From NCBI GenBank assembly GCA_944391445.1, contig CALXTL010000003.1:1-64000 (forward strand): DNA of 64,000 nt, in the 5' to 3' direction. A model generated the notes under the pieces. It did no database searches, had not been told where the DNA came from, and worked only from the letters and a program-made list of their open reading frames with translations. The DNA is from an uncultured Alphaproteobacteria bacterium (GTDB taxonomy: Bacteria; Pseudomonadota; Alphaproteobacteria; RF32; CAG-239). A program made the position numbers and the translations under genes. Below are positions 9,688 to 17,705 of this stretch, one piece after another (positions within the stretch are counted from its first letter, which is position 1; each line of letters opens with the position of its first letter).

Positions 9688-10416
9688 ATGGAAAACAAAA
9701 TTTTCTCCAAAACCGAAGAATTATCTGCTGTTGACGCCGGCTTGCGTCAATATATGATAAAAGTATACAATTTTATGGCTGCCGGCTTATGCCTGACAGC
9801 TCTGACAGCTTATCTCATTGCCAACACGTCTTTGCTTGGCTTGTTTTTTAACCTCAATCCGGCAGGGCAGGTAACCGGCATGTCCGGCTTTGGCTGGCTG
9901 ATGTTTATTGCGCCGTTAATAATGGTTTTTGCTTTTGGATGGGTTGTCACCCGCGGTACGGCCAATCAGGTACAAACACTGTTTTGGTGTTACTCTGCAG
10001 TCATGGGAGCATCTCTGACCCCGATTTTTCTGGCATATACGGGTACCAGTGTTGCCCGCGTTTTCCTGATCACAGCAGGAATGTTCGGCGGCATGAGCAT
10101 TTATGGCTATACCACCAAACGTGATCTGTCGGGAATGGGCTCTTTCCTCTTCATGGGGCTGATTGGCATTATCATTGCCTCAATTGTCAATATCTTTATG
10201 AAAAGCCCGGGGCTGTACTATGCCATTTCGTTCATCGCCATTCTCGTCTTCACAGGCCTGACCGCGTTTGACACGCAGCGCATTCGCCAGATCTACTCCG
10301 AATATGACAATGCCGACACCATGACCAAAAAAGCTGTTGCCGGTGCTTTATCGCTTTATCTGGATTTCATCAACATGTTTATCTACATGTTGCAGTTCTT
10401 TGGCGATCGCCGTTAA
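9688..10416 (+). CDS. Bax inhibitor-1/YccA family membrane protein
   Basis: A 242-residue protein with seven hydrophobic segments. The C-terminal signature FTGLTAFDTQRIRQIY is typical of the BI-1/YbhL/YccA family (UPF0005). Bacterial members are inner-membrane proteins; some regulate FtsH or leak calcium. It has its own promoter (9628) and terminator (10433), so it is a single-gene unit. A specific role cannot be read from the sequence. Confidence 0.9.
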   Translation: MENKIFSKTEELSAVDAGLRQYMIKVYNFMAAGLCLTALTAYLIANTSLLGLFFNLNPAGQVTGMSGFGWLMFIAPLIMVFAFGWVVTRGTANQVQTLFWCYSAVMGASLTPIFLAYTGTSVARVFLITAGMFGGMSIYGYTTKRDLSGMGSFLFMGLIGIIIASIVNIFMKSPGLYYAISFIAILVFTGLTAFDTQRIRQIYSEYDNADTMTKKAVAGALSLYLDFINMFIYMLQFFGDRR

Positions 10417-10432
10417 TAAGCTCTGAAAAAAC

Positions 10433-10467
10433 AAAAAGTCCCGTCTTTCTTAAAGGCGGGGCTTTTT
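10433..10467 (+). terminator. Terminator of the Bax-inhibitor-like gene
   Basis: AAAAGTCCCGTCTTT pairs with AAAGGCGGGGCTTTT and ends in a T run. Confidence 0.85.
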
Positions 10468-10486
10468 ACAATATTTTCGAATTTTC

Positions 10487-10705
10487 CTAATGAACACTGT
10501 GCGGTTCAAGATCATTTTGCTTAGCCACAATAAAAGCAAATTCACGATTATCTGTTGCGGCGATTCTCTCTCCGTCCGCACTGCAGATCAACCACATCAA
10601 CCGGCCGTTATATTCACCGTGTTTAATAAAGGCGGAATGTTCATCATTCCATTCATCCTCGGCAAGGAGGCCTTCTACCTCTGTTAACAGATTCTTCTCG
10701 GACAT
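10487..10705 (-). CDS. Small acidic protein of unknown function
   Basis: A 72-residue acidic soluble protein rich in Glu and Asp. GAGAGGA lies just before the ATG at 10705, which supports translation. It runs against the histidine kinase gene, starting 80 bp from it. The pattern NGRLMWLICSADGERIAATDN looks like a short beta-sheet domain. I do not recognise a family. Confidence 0.55.
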   Translation of the reverse strand: MSEKNLLTEVEGLLAEDEWNDEHSAFIKHGEYNGRLMWLICSADGERIAATDNREFAFIVAKQNDLEPHSVH

Positions 10706-10784
10706 TTTTCCTCTCTTTAATATTTAGAAATATTTTAACCTTATATTGTTAAATATTACCTAACAAATCAGCGGGAGAGCGATT

Positions 10785-12482
10785 ATGTTTGTCAGCATCA
10801 ACAAAAAAATTATTTACAGTATTCTCTTCCTGTTCCTGTTTACATCGGTTATTTTTGTTGCAACATTTTATATTGTATACGGCAACAAAATCCAGGAAGA
10901 ACAGCTATACAGCATCCAGCGCAATCAGCAATACATTGATCTTTTGCTGCGCAATATTAACATGATCAAAGATCTGCGCACCATTATTGCCGACAATCCT
11001 AAACTTCGGATTGACGAAACATTGAAAAAAACGATTTTCGCCTCTGAAGAAAGTCAGTTAAACGAGCTCTCGGCCCGCAAACAGCAAATCACCCAGCTAA
11101 ATCAGAGTTTTGATGAGCGCTACCGAGCCATCCAGGTCAGTTTGCAAATATTTGGCATCAGTTCGGTCTTATTGTTTATCACCATCATTCTGGTCGGCTA
11201 TCTGATCAGCCGCTGGGTTCTGAGTCCGATTAACCGGATTTCAGCTGTTTCCGAAGCCGTCGCCAGCGGCAATCTGAAAATCCGCATTCAAAATCCCCGC
11301 CAAACTTTTTTCCGCGATGAATTGGACAATCTGACAGCAACATTTAATCAAATGTTAGACAATCTGGAAACGGTCATTCATGAAGTTAAAGATAAAGAAT
11401 CCTTTCTCCAGGCTTTAATTGACAGTATTCCCGACGGCATCCGCGTGATTGACAAAAATTATAATATTATTATTGCCAACCAGGCTTATTACAATCAAAT
11501 CGGCCGAAAAACCAAAACGCTCAAATGCTATGAAGCATCGCAAAATATCAACGAACCGTGTCGTGAACAGGCCTTTCATTGTCCGCTGCGGGCAATTTTG
11601 CGCGATAAAGAAAAAAATGTTCGTGTTGTCCAGCAATTTGCTCGTCATCCTGAGCGGCATTTATCCATCAATGCCGCACCGCTCACGCATTACAGCAAAA
11701 AAGGCTATATTGTTGAATCTATCCGTGATCTTAGTGACGACATCAACTTTTCGCATCAGCAAAAACTTTCTTCCATGGGCTTTTTGTCAACTTCCATTGC
11801 GCATGAAATGAAAAATCAGCTTGGCGCGCTGCGCATGATTATTGAACACCTCAGCGATAAATTTTACCGCAAAAAATCTGACAATGCCGAAGATAAAAAA
11901 TTACTTAATCTCATTCATTCCGAGCTGCTCAATTGCATAGAAGTCCCTGAAAGATTGCTCAAACTGACACGTGCAGCCTCTTCGGAAACTTCGGATATTG
12001 ATTGCGCGGCTGGCATTCGCGATGTCATCAGCTTGTTGGACTTTGAAGCCAAGAGCAAAGGCATTACCATCGCTCTCAACGCACCGGAAAACAAAGTCTT
12101 GATTCGCTGCAGCGAAGCTGATTTCAAAATGGTTGTCATCAATCTGATTCTTAACGCGCTTAAAGCCATAGAGGATTGTGGCCGGCTTGAAATCGGCAGA
12201 GATGCCAAAAATGTATCCATCAGTATCCGTAAAGAAGCGCAAACCGTCTGCATCGATTTTCAAGATGACGGTATCGGCATTCCGGAACAAAATCTTAATC
12301 GCATTTTTGATCCGTTCTTCTCCAACGGCACCGACAGCCACAATCGAGGCAATGGTCTTGGCCTTTCGATTTCCAAATCCATTGTCGAAAAAGCCGGCGG
12401 CACAATCAGCGTTCGTAGTTCTGTCGGTCAAGGAAGCACGTTTACCTTATGTTTTCCTAGAATAAAAAATCTTGCCAAATAA
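10785..12482 (+). CDS. Orphan membrane sensor histidine kinase (HAMP-PAS-HisKA-HATPase)
   Basis: A 565-residue sensor. One transmembrane helix (about 8-30), a short periplasmic part, a second helix (about 120-145), a HAMP domain starting LSPINRISAVSEAV, then a PAS domain from about residue 205. The PAS domain holds a cysteine set CYEASQNINEPC...HCPL that could bind metal or sense redox. The H-box is SIAHEMKNQLG (about residue 342) and the ATPase G-boxes include NGLGLSISKSIV. No response regulator is adjacent, so the partner is elsewhere. GGGAGA gives the ribosome site. Confidence 0.9.
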   Translation: MFVSINKKIIYSILFLFLFTSVIFVATFYIVYGNKIQEEQLYSIQRNQQYIDLLLRNINMIKDLRTIIADNPKLRIDETLKKTIFASEESQLNELSARKQQITQLNQSFDERYRAIQVSLQIFGISSVLLFITIILVGYLISRWVLSPINRISAVSEAVASGNLKIRIQNPRQTFFRDELDNLTATFNQMLDNLETVIHEVKDKESFLQALIDSIPDGIRVIDKNYNIIIANQAYYNQIGRKTKTLKCYEASQNINEPCREQAFHCPLRAILRDKEKNVRVVQQFARHPERHLSINAAPLTHYSKKGYIVESIRDLSDDINFSHQQKLSSMGFLSTSIAHEMKNQLGALRMIIEHLSDKFYRKKSDNAEDKKLLNLIHSELLNCIEVPERLLKLTRAASSETSDIDCAAGIRDVISLLDFEAKSKGITIALNAPENKVLIRCSEADFKMVVINLILNALKAIEDCGRLEIGRDAKNVSISIRKEAQTVCIDFQDDGIGIPEQNLNRIFDPFFSNGTDSHNRGNGLGLSISKSIVEKAGGTISVRSSVGQGSTFTLCFPRIKNLAK

Positions 12483-12532
12483 ATTTTCTGGGTTTATTAA
12501 TATGCACAAAATAACAAACAAAGGATTTTTTT

Positions 12533-12754
12533 ATGAGTAAAGAAGAGTTACTGGAGCTGACCGGCGAAGTTGTCGAGAAATTACCCAACGCCATGTTTCG
12601 CGTCAAACTCGAAAATGGTGTTGAAATTTTGGCTCACACGGCCGGAAAAATGCGTAAATTCCGCATCAGAGTCATGGTGGGCGACAAAGTGGATATTGAA
12701 ATGACACCTTATGACCTGACCAAAGGCCGCATTACTTTCCGCCACAAAGAATAA
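12533..12754 (+). CDS. infA: Translation initiation factor IF-1
   Basis: A 73-residue OB-fold IF-1 with the family blocks [19 protein letters not shown] and [15 protein letters not shown]. It binds the A site of the 30S subunit during initiation. In many alphaproteobacteria infA is next to maf-rng-yacG; here those lie at 33.5-35.5 kb, so that order is broken. A hairpin terminator follows at 12788. Confidence 0.97.
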   Translation: MSKEELLELTGEVVEKLPNAMFRVKLENGVEILAHTAGKMRKFRIRVMVGDKVDIEMTPYDLTKGRITFRHKE

Positions 12755-12787
12755 ATTTTTCTTGCAGAATCAAATAGAGAGCTTCAA

Positions 12788-12823
12788 CAAATGACACCGA
12801 CATTCTTACGGTGTCATTTGTTT
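12788..12823 (+). terminator. infA terminator
   Basis: CAAATGACACCG and CGGTGTCATTTG form a perfect 12-bp stem, followed by TTT. Confidence 0.8.
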
Positions 12824-12839
12824 AAAACCTTTATCATGC

Positions 12840-12868
12840 TTGGAAAAAAATAAATCCGGAGCTATATT
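12840..12868 (+). promoter_or_regulatory. Promoter of the TM2-domain gene
   Basis: TTGGAA, a 17-bp spacer and TATATT lie 24 bp before the ATG at 12892. Confidence 0.55.
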
Positions 12869-12891
12869 AATATTCTGAAAGGAAAACCATC

Positions 12892-13377
12892 ATGCTGGAT
12901 GCGGAAAAACTAAAAAAACTCAAAGACAACGGCCATATCAGCGAAGAAGAATATATTGATGAAAAAAAACGTCTGGCCGCCCAAATTATAAAGCGCGAAG
13001 ACCCCGCGCATGCTAAAAACGGAATTTTTTATATTCTGCTTGGTTGGTTTTTAGGCACACTCGGTTTGCACAATTTTTATGCCGGCTACTGGGGACGGGC
13101 TTTGGTCCAGTTGACCCTGACCATCGTTTCGCCGTGGTTTTTATACATTCCGCTGCTGATTGTCGGCATCTGGGTCTTTGTGGAAATCTTATTTGTCAAT
13201 AAAGCGCCGCACCATATTCCTTTTAAAGGAAACCGTGGCGCCATCTTGGCTCTCCGCGGGTTTGCCATTGTCGCTTTCGCTTTGGCGGCTGTTTACAATG
13301 ATATGATTTTTGAACAAACAGAAACAGGGCTGGAGGAAACATTATCCGGATTAACAACAGAAATGCCGGTTGAATAG
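12892..13377 (+). CDS. TM2-domain membrane protein
   Basis: A 161-residue protein. The N terminus (LKKLKDNGHISEEEYIDEKK) is a SHOCT-like short helical motif. A TM2 domain follows: a glycine-rich hairpin of two helices with LGTLGLHNFYAGYWGRALVQL (about residues 53-72). A third hydrophobic segment lies at about 120-137, and the tail is acidic. TM2 proteins are inner-membrane proteins of largely unknown function. It has its own promoter at 12840. Confidence 0.8.
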   Translation: MLDAEKLKKLKDNGHISEEEYIDEKKRLAAQIIKREDPAHAKNGIFYILLGWFLGTLGLHNFYAGYWGRALVQLTLTIVSPWFLYIPLLIVGIWVFVEILFVNKAPHHIPFKGNRGAILALRGFAIVAFALAAVYNDMIFEQTETGLEETLSGLTTEMPVE

Positions 13378-13450
13378 AAAAAAATAAAAAAGCTAAAAAA
13401 GTTCTTGCAATTTTTTCTGACTATGCTATTAAGTTAGTCGTTCTGCCGAT

Positions 13451-13525
13451 GCGGGCGTAGCTCAGGGGTAGAGCGCAACCTTGCCAAGGTTGATGTCGAG
13501 GGTCCGAATCCCTTCGCCCGCTCCA
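13451..13525 (+). tRNA. tRNA-Gly (GCC)
   Basis: The acceptor GCGGGCG pairs with CGCCCGC and CCA is encoded at 13523-13525. The anticodon loop TTGCCAA gives GCC, reading GGC and GGU. Confidence 0.96.
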
Positions 13526-13528
13526 TTT

Positions 13529-13552
13529 AAAACTCCGTCAGGAGTTTTTTTT
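13529..13552 (+). terminator. tRNA-Gly terminator
   Basis: AAACTCC pairs with GGAGTTT over a 4-nt loop, followed by a T run. Confidence 0.85.
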
Positions 13553-13661
13553 ATATCTGGATAAATACCGCTCCATAAAAAAGCAACAATAAGCCGATAT
13601 CACGGTAGACATTTCAGCTTTTTACGGTATGCTGTAAAGAGCAAATCAAAGGAATCTCTTT

Positions 13662-14039
13662 ATGAAATACGCCATCACCGTCCATGAATTTTCTTTTAAT
13701 AAAATCAAAAACGGCAGCCGCAAAATTGGCGCGCATCTGCTAGATAAAAAAACACAACAGGTTAAGCTGCATGATATGCTTGAATTACATAACGCTGCAA
13801 CCGGAGAACAATTAAATTGTGAGGTAACTGGTATTGCTGTTTTTGATAATTTCAGCGATTTAATTGATGCGTTAACACCTCAGGCACTCGGCTATGACAA
13901 TAAAAAAGAAATCATGCTGCGGCTGGCCCGCCTTTATCCGGCCGAAGCACAAGAAGCTCTTAACGCCGTTGCCTTTTTTCTCAAACCTTTGTTTGAACCG
14001 CAAAAAAACAAACAGCGCCCGTCCATAGAAAGAGAATAA
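13662..14039 (+). CDS. ASCH/PUA-like domain protein
   Basis: A 125-residue protein. Its start (HEFSFNKIKNGSRKIGAHLLDKKTQQVKLHDMLEL, in part) follows the ASCH pattern: a histidine, then F..IK.G.K and a charged strand. It continues with the LNCEVTGIAVFDNFSDLI strand-helix. ASCH domains have a PUA-like beta-barrel and bind RNA or act on modified nucleosides. Length fits a stand-alone domain. I cannot name the substrate. Confidence 0.6.
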   Translation: MKYAITVHEFSFNKIKNGSRKIGAHLLDKKTQQVKLHDMLELHNAATGEQLNCEVTGIAVFDNFSDLIDALTPQALGYDNKKEIMLRLARLYPAEAQEALNAVAFFLKPLFEPQKNKQRPSIERE

Positions 14040-14040
14040 A

Positions 14041-14071
14041 AAACCCGGAAAATCATTCCGGGCTTTTTTTT
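14041..14071. terminator. Bidirectional terminator between convergent genes
   Basis: CCCGGAA pairs with TTCCGGG, with A residues before and T residues after, between the ASCH gene and htpG. It can serve both strands. Confidence 0.85.
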
Positions 14072-15906
14072 CAAATAGCTTTTAAGATAAAAGCACTAAG
14101 CTTTTCATTGAAGCGTGACGGGTTTGAAACCGCTTCACCTTCGGCAATTTTTGCCTCATCCAGCAGCAGCCAGGCTATATCCTCTGCTTCGGCTCTTCGA
14201 CCCTCATCCATAACCATATCTGCCAATTTAATAATCAGCGGATGATAAGGATTAAGCTCCAAAATTCTTGTGCTGGCAAATGCCGTTTGCTGCTGATGGC
14301 TACGCATCAAACGTTCCAAATGCAGGCTCATTTGCCCGTCTTCCACCTTCAGGCTGACCGGTGATTTAGTCAGTTTTTCGGTTGTCACCACTTTGCCGAC
14401 TTCATCCTTAAACCAACCGCTCATCAATTCTGTCAGTTTACTCAGGCTGCCGGCATCAGCTTTGGGTTCTTTGCGCTCAAAACTCATATCTTCTGCTTGC
14501 GCAATATGTTTGATGGCAAACCCTTTGTAATTAGGCAAAACCTGCGGCCAAAATTCATCAATCGGCTCATTCATCAGCAAAACTTCGATTCCTTTTTCGG
14601 CAAACGCTTCAAGTTGCGGATTATTGCGTAAAACATCAATATTATCGCCGGTGATATAATAAATTGTTTTCTGATCATTTTTAGCGCGGGAAATATACGC
14701 ATCCAAACTGGTCATTTTTTCTTTATCTGCAGTTGAATAAAAATAGCTCAGACCGGCAATTTCCTCTCGGTTGTTAAAATCTTCATAAATACCTTCCTTC
14801 AAAACAATCCCGAAGTTTTTCCAGAACTTCATATAATCCTCAAAATTTTCGGTCCGTTTTTTGAGCTCTTTTAACAGACGCGAAACCGTCCCGTGTTTAA
14901 TCTTTTCAATCAGCGGACTATGTTGCAGCATCTCGCGGGAAATATTAAGCTGCAAATCGGCTGAATCAATAACACCGCGGACAAATCGCAAATAATTCGG
15001 CAGCAATTCCTCAATTTTGTCGCTGATAAAAACTTTATTGACATACAATTTTAAACCGTTCTTTTTGTCCGGCTGAAACAGATCATACGGTGCGGTTGAA
15101 GGAATATACAACAACCCCGTATATTCAATATTTCCTTCTGCCTTAAAATGCAGCGTCAGCCACGGATCATCAAAATTTTTCGAAACATGATGATAAAATT
15201 CTTTATACTGATCTTCGCTGATCTCCGATTTGTGTCTTGTCCACAGTGCTGAGGCGGTATTAACCGTTTCTTCCCCGGCCTTACCAAGCTCCAACACAAT
15301 AGGATAAGCTACATGGTCGGAATATGTACGGATGATATGCCGCAAATAAATTGTATCGGTATAATTGGCATCGTCTTTTTTCAAAAACAGTTTAATATCC
15401 GTTCCGTTGCAATCGCGTTGCGCCTGATCTATTTCAAAGCCGTCACGTCCGTTGGATGTCCATTTCCAAGCTTGCTTTTCGCCGGCACGGCGGGTAATGA
15501 TTTCCACCTTGTCAGCCACCATAAACGCCGAATAAAAACCCACGCCGAACTGACCGATCAAATCACAAACCGAACCATTATCTGCGGCATTTTTGACAAA
15601 CTCGGCCGTACCGGACTTGGCAATTGTTCCCAAATGTGCAATCAGATCTTCTTTATTCATGCCGATACCATTGTCGGAAACAGTCAAAGTTTTATTTTCG
15701 GCATCCGGAATAATTTTAATTTTGAATTGCCCGGATTCTTTGGCAATTCCGGGCGAAGTCAGCGCCAGATATTTGAGTTTGTCACAAGCGTCCGAAGCGT
15801 TTGAAATCAACTCACGCAGAAAAATCTGCTTGTCGGAATAAAGAGAATTGACCACAATGTCGAGCATTTTGCTGACATCGGCCTGAAAAGACATTTTGTC
15901 GGACAT
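14071..15906 (-). CDS. htpG: Chaperone HtpG (Hsp90)
   Basis: A 611-residue Hsp90. The N-terminal ATPase domain has ELISNASDACDKL, the lid motif DNGIGMNKEDLI and GQFGVGFYSAFMVAD (about residues 118-132). Middle and C-terminal dimer domains are complete. It acts in the cytoplasm with DnaK clients. The start is the ATG at 15906, with GGAGAA 8 nt before it; a second in-frame Met is at residue 5. A possible RpoH promoter lies upstream. Confidence 0.97.
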   Translation of the reverse strand: MSDKMSFQADVSKMLDIVVNSLYSDKQIFLRELISNASDACDKLKYLALTSPGIAKESGQFKIKIIPDAENKTLTVSDNGIGMNKEDLIAHLGTIAKSGTAEFVKNAADNGSVCDLIGQFGVGFYSAFMVADKVEIITRRAGEKQAWKWTSNGRDGFEIDQAQRDCNGTDIKLFLKKDDANYTDTIYLRHIIRTYSDHVAYPIVLELGKAGEETVNTASALWTRHKSEISEDQYKEFYHHVSKNFDDPWLTLHFKAEGNIEYTGLLYIPSTAPYDLFQPDKKNGLKLYVNKVFISDKIEELLPNYLRFVRGVIDSADLQLNISREMLQHSPLIEKIKHGTVSRLLKELKKRTENFEDYMKFWKNFGIVLKEGIYEDFNNREEIAGLSYFYSTADKEKMTSLDAYISRAKNDQKTIYYITGDNIDVLRNNPQLEAFAEKGIEVLLMNEPIDEFWPQVLPNYKGFAIKHIAQAEDMSFERKEPKADAGSLSKLTELMSGWFKDEVGKVVTTEKLTKSPVSLKVEDGQMSLHLERLMRSHQQQTAFASTRILELNPYHPLIIKLADMVMDEGRRAEAEDIAWLLLDEAKIAEGEAVSNPSRFNEKLSAFILKAI

Positions 15907-15946
15907 AAGTGTTTCTCCATATAAAAACTCGTTTACTTTACTGCAT

Positions 15947-15975
15947 ATTTAGAGATTCTTTTCTCCTTTTGCAAG
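15947..15975 (-). promoter_or_regulatory. Possible heat-shock (RpoH) promoter of htpG
   Basis: On the minus strand CTTGCAA, a 14-bp spacer and CTCTAAAT resemble the RpoH pattern CTTGAAA-N13/14-CCCATNT. It lies 41 bp before the htpG start. The fit to the -10 part is partial. Confidence 0.35.
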
Positions 15976-15982
15976 ATTGTGC

Positions 15983-16010
15983 TTGATTTATTTAATAATA
16001 CGGCTAAATT
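15983..16010 (+). promoter_or_regulatory. Possible promoter of the ferredoxin gene
   Basis: TTGATT, a 16-bp spacer and TAAATT lie 40 bp before the ATG at 16050. Confidence 0.4.
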
Positions 16011-16049
16011 AAGAGAGATTTTTTGACAAACAACTACGGAGTGACAAAC

Positions 16050-16289
16050 ATGGTATCTGTTGTAAGCGACGCTTGCGTCAAATGTAAATCCTGCGTCGAT
16101 GTATGCCCGGTTGATGCTTTCCATGAAGGTGAAACTCAGCTGGTTATTGATCCCGACACCTGCATTGCCTGCGGCGTCTGCATTTCCGAATGCCCTCAGG
16201 AAGCAATTTCTTCGGAAGACGAAGCTGATGAAAAATGGATTAAATTCAACGCTGAAAATGCCAAAAATTGGCCAAATGCTAACGAATAA
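16050..16289 (+). CDS. Ferredoxin with two [4Fe-4S] clusters (FdxA-like)
   Basis: A 79-residue ferredoxin. The first motif is [12 protein letters not shown] and the second is [12 protein letters not shown], each a normal four-cysteine set. The rest (VIDPDTC, then a tail [15 protein letters not shown]) resembles the alphaproteobacterial FdxA, which normally has an insertion in the first motif and holds one [3Fe-4S] cluster. Here that insertion is missing, so two [4Fe-4S] clusters are expected. The start is the ATG at 16050 with CGGAG upstream; the longer TTG-start form has no ribosome site. Confidence 0.9.
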   Translation: MVSVVSDACVKCKSCVDVCPVDAFHEGETQLVIDPDTCIACGVCISECPQEAISSEDEADEKWIKFNAENAKNWPNANE

Positions 16290-16304
16290 ATCCGATTATA
16301 CGTC

Positions 16305-16336
16305 TAAAAAGGCCTCTGTTTCGGAGGCCTTTTTTC
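16305..16336 (+). terminator. Ferredoxin terminator
   Basis: AAAAAGGCCTC pairs with GAGGCCTTTTT over a short loop. Confidence 0.9.
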
Positions 16337-16354
16337 ATGCCGGAAGCAAATTTG

Positions 16355-16383
16355 TTGACGTAGCAGACAAATTGAGGTACACG
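16355..16383 (+). promoter_or_regulatory. Possible promoter of the PfkB-kinase gene
   Basis: TTGACG, a 17-bp spacer and TACACG lie 35 bp before the ATG at 16418. The -10 is weak. Confidence 0.35.
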
Positions 16384-16417
16384 AAGAAAATAAACATAAA
16401 AAATTTTTGAGGAAAGC

Positions 16418-17446
16418 ATGATAAACAAACAGGAAACCACCTATTACGACGTTGTTGGCATTGGTAACGCGATTGTTGACGTTTTGGCCAAAGTCGGCGA
16501 AGGCTTTTTGAAGGAAAGAAACCTTCAGAAAGGCTGCATGACATTACTTGATGCCGCTGATGCCGGCAAAATTTATGCCGACCTGGTGCCCGAACGCGAA
16601 GTCCCCGGCGGATCTGCCGCCAACACTGTTGCCGGTCTGGCATCGCTCGGCGGTGCCCCGGCTTTTATTGGCAAAGTCCACGATGATGAACTCGGACAGG
16701 AATTCATGCGCGATATTGGCGCCGCCGGCGTTGATTTTTTCACCAAGCCGTTAAATGAAGGGCCTCTCACCGGCCGCAGCATAGTCTTGGTCACGCCGGA
16801 TGCCCAACGTTCAATGTTCACCTACCTGGGGGCTGCCGTTCATCTAAGTGAAGAAGATATTGACGAAAATGTCATTAAAGCCGGAAAAATTACTTATATT
16901 GAAGGCTACTTATGGGATACGGAATGTTGCCGCAATGCCTTGGTCAAAGCTTGCAATATTGCGCATAAATACGGGCGCAAAATCGCTTTTACGCTTTCAG
17001 ACACGACCTGCATTGAACGCAACCGCGAAAATATTTTGGAATTTGTCAAAGAAGATGTTGATATCTTATTTGCCAATGAGGATGAGATCAAAGCTCTTTT
17101 TTCGGAAGAAGATTTCTACAAAAGCCTGGACAAAGTCAAACCTTTGGTTGAAATTGCGGCCATTACCCGCGGACAAAAAGGATCCGTCGTTGTCAACGGC
17201 CGAACCAAAACTTTTGTTGAAGCAGAAAATGTACCACAGGAAAATGTTGTCGACACCACCGGCGCCGGTGATTTGTACGCAGCCGGCTTTTTATACGGCA
17301 TAACCCAGGAACGCAGTCTCGGCACCTGCGCAATGATTGGCTCTATTGCCGCGGCGGAAATTATTTCTCATTATGGCGCCAGACCGGAAATATCCTTGCG
17401 CGGATTCGTTCGCAATAAATTACTTTCTTACGGAAAAAAAGCTTAA
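16418..17446 (+). CDS. PfkB-family carbohydrate/nucleoside kinase
   Basis: A 342-residue ribokinase-fold enzyme. The first PfkB signature is GGSAANTVAGLASLGG (about residues 65-80) and the second is DTTGAGDLYAAGFLYG (about 281-296), containing the catalytic Asp and the anion hole. The length and the FIGKVHDDELGQEF block match the alphaproteobacterial adenosine-kinase-like group. It probably phosphorylates adenosine or a sugar with ATP; I cannot separate these from the sequence. It is a single-gene unit. Confidence 0.85.
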   Translation: MINKQETTYYDVVGIGNAIVDVLAKVGEGFLKERNLQKGCMTLLDAADAGKIYADLVPEREVPGGSAANTVAGLASLGGAPAFIGKVHDDELGQEFMRDIGAAGVDFFTKPLNEGPLTGRSIVLVTPDAQRSMFTYLGAAVHLSEEDIDENVIKAGKITYIEGYLWDTECCRNALVKACNIAHKYGRKIAFTLSDTTCIERNRENILEFVKEDVDILFANEDEIKALFSEEDFYKSLDKVKPLVEIAAITRGQKGSVVVNGRTKTFVEAENVPQENVVDTTGAGDLYAAGFLYGITQERSLGTCAMIGSIAAAEIISHYGARPEISLRGFVRNKLLSYGKKA

Positions 17447-17449
17447 AAA

Positions 17450-17484
17450 ACAAAGAGGATGTGAAAAATCATCCTCTTTTTGTT
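17450..17484 (+). terminator. PfkB-kinase terminator
   Basis: AAAGAGGATG pairs with CATCCTCTTT and is followed by TTTG. Confidence 0.85.
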
Positions 17485-17487
17485 TCC

Positions 17488-17705
17488 TGGTCATAACCAT
17501 GCTTTGTATCAGACAACACTTTTTTTCACTAAATGATTGAAATTTACTTTTAAAAGTGTATGGTAAAGCGAATTTAAGCAATCTGTCTTCCGATATTTTC
17601 GGACAAATACTGTTATGACCATACCAAAAGCAATTTTTCAAAACGCGCCCCGCAAAAATGCAAAACATTTGCTTTTGATATGATGATTTTTTAGGAAATA
17701 AATAA
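17488..17705 (+). promoter_or_regulatory. Promoter and structured leader of typA
   Basis: The promoter is TTGAAA (17537), a 16-bp spacer and TATGGT (17559). Transcription from there gives a leader of about 135 nt. The leader contains a 5-bp hairpin TCCGA/TCGGA (17589-17603) and a 9-bp stem CAAAAGCAA (17625-17633) with TTGCTTTTG (17669-17677). A perfect 10-bp inverted repeat, TGGTCATAAC (17488) and GTTATGACCA (17612), brackets the promoter. Confidence 0.45.

Noticed and set aside
11901-12431. A 176-residue ORF antisense to the histidine kinase gene
   Set aside because: It mirrors the HATPase codons, has no ribosome site and shows no domain. It is a shadow of the real gene, like the antisense ORFs opposite groL, dnaB and the large coiled-coil-like gene.
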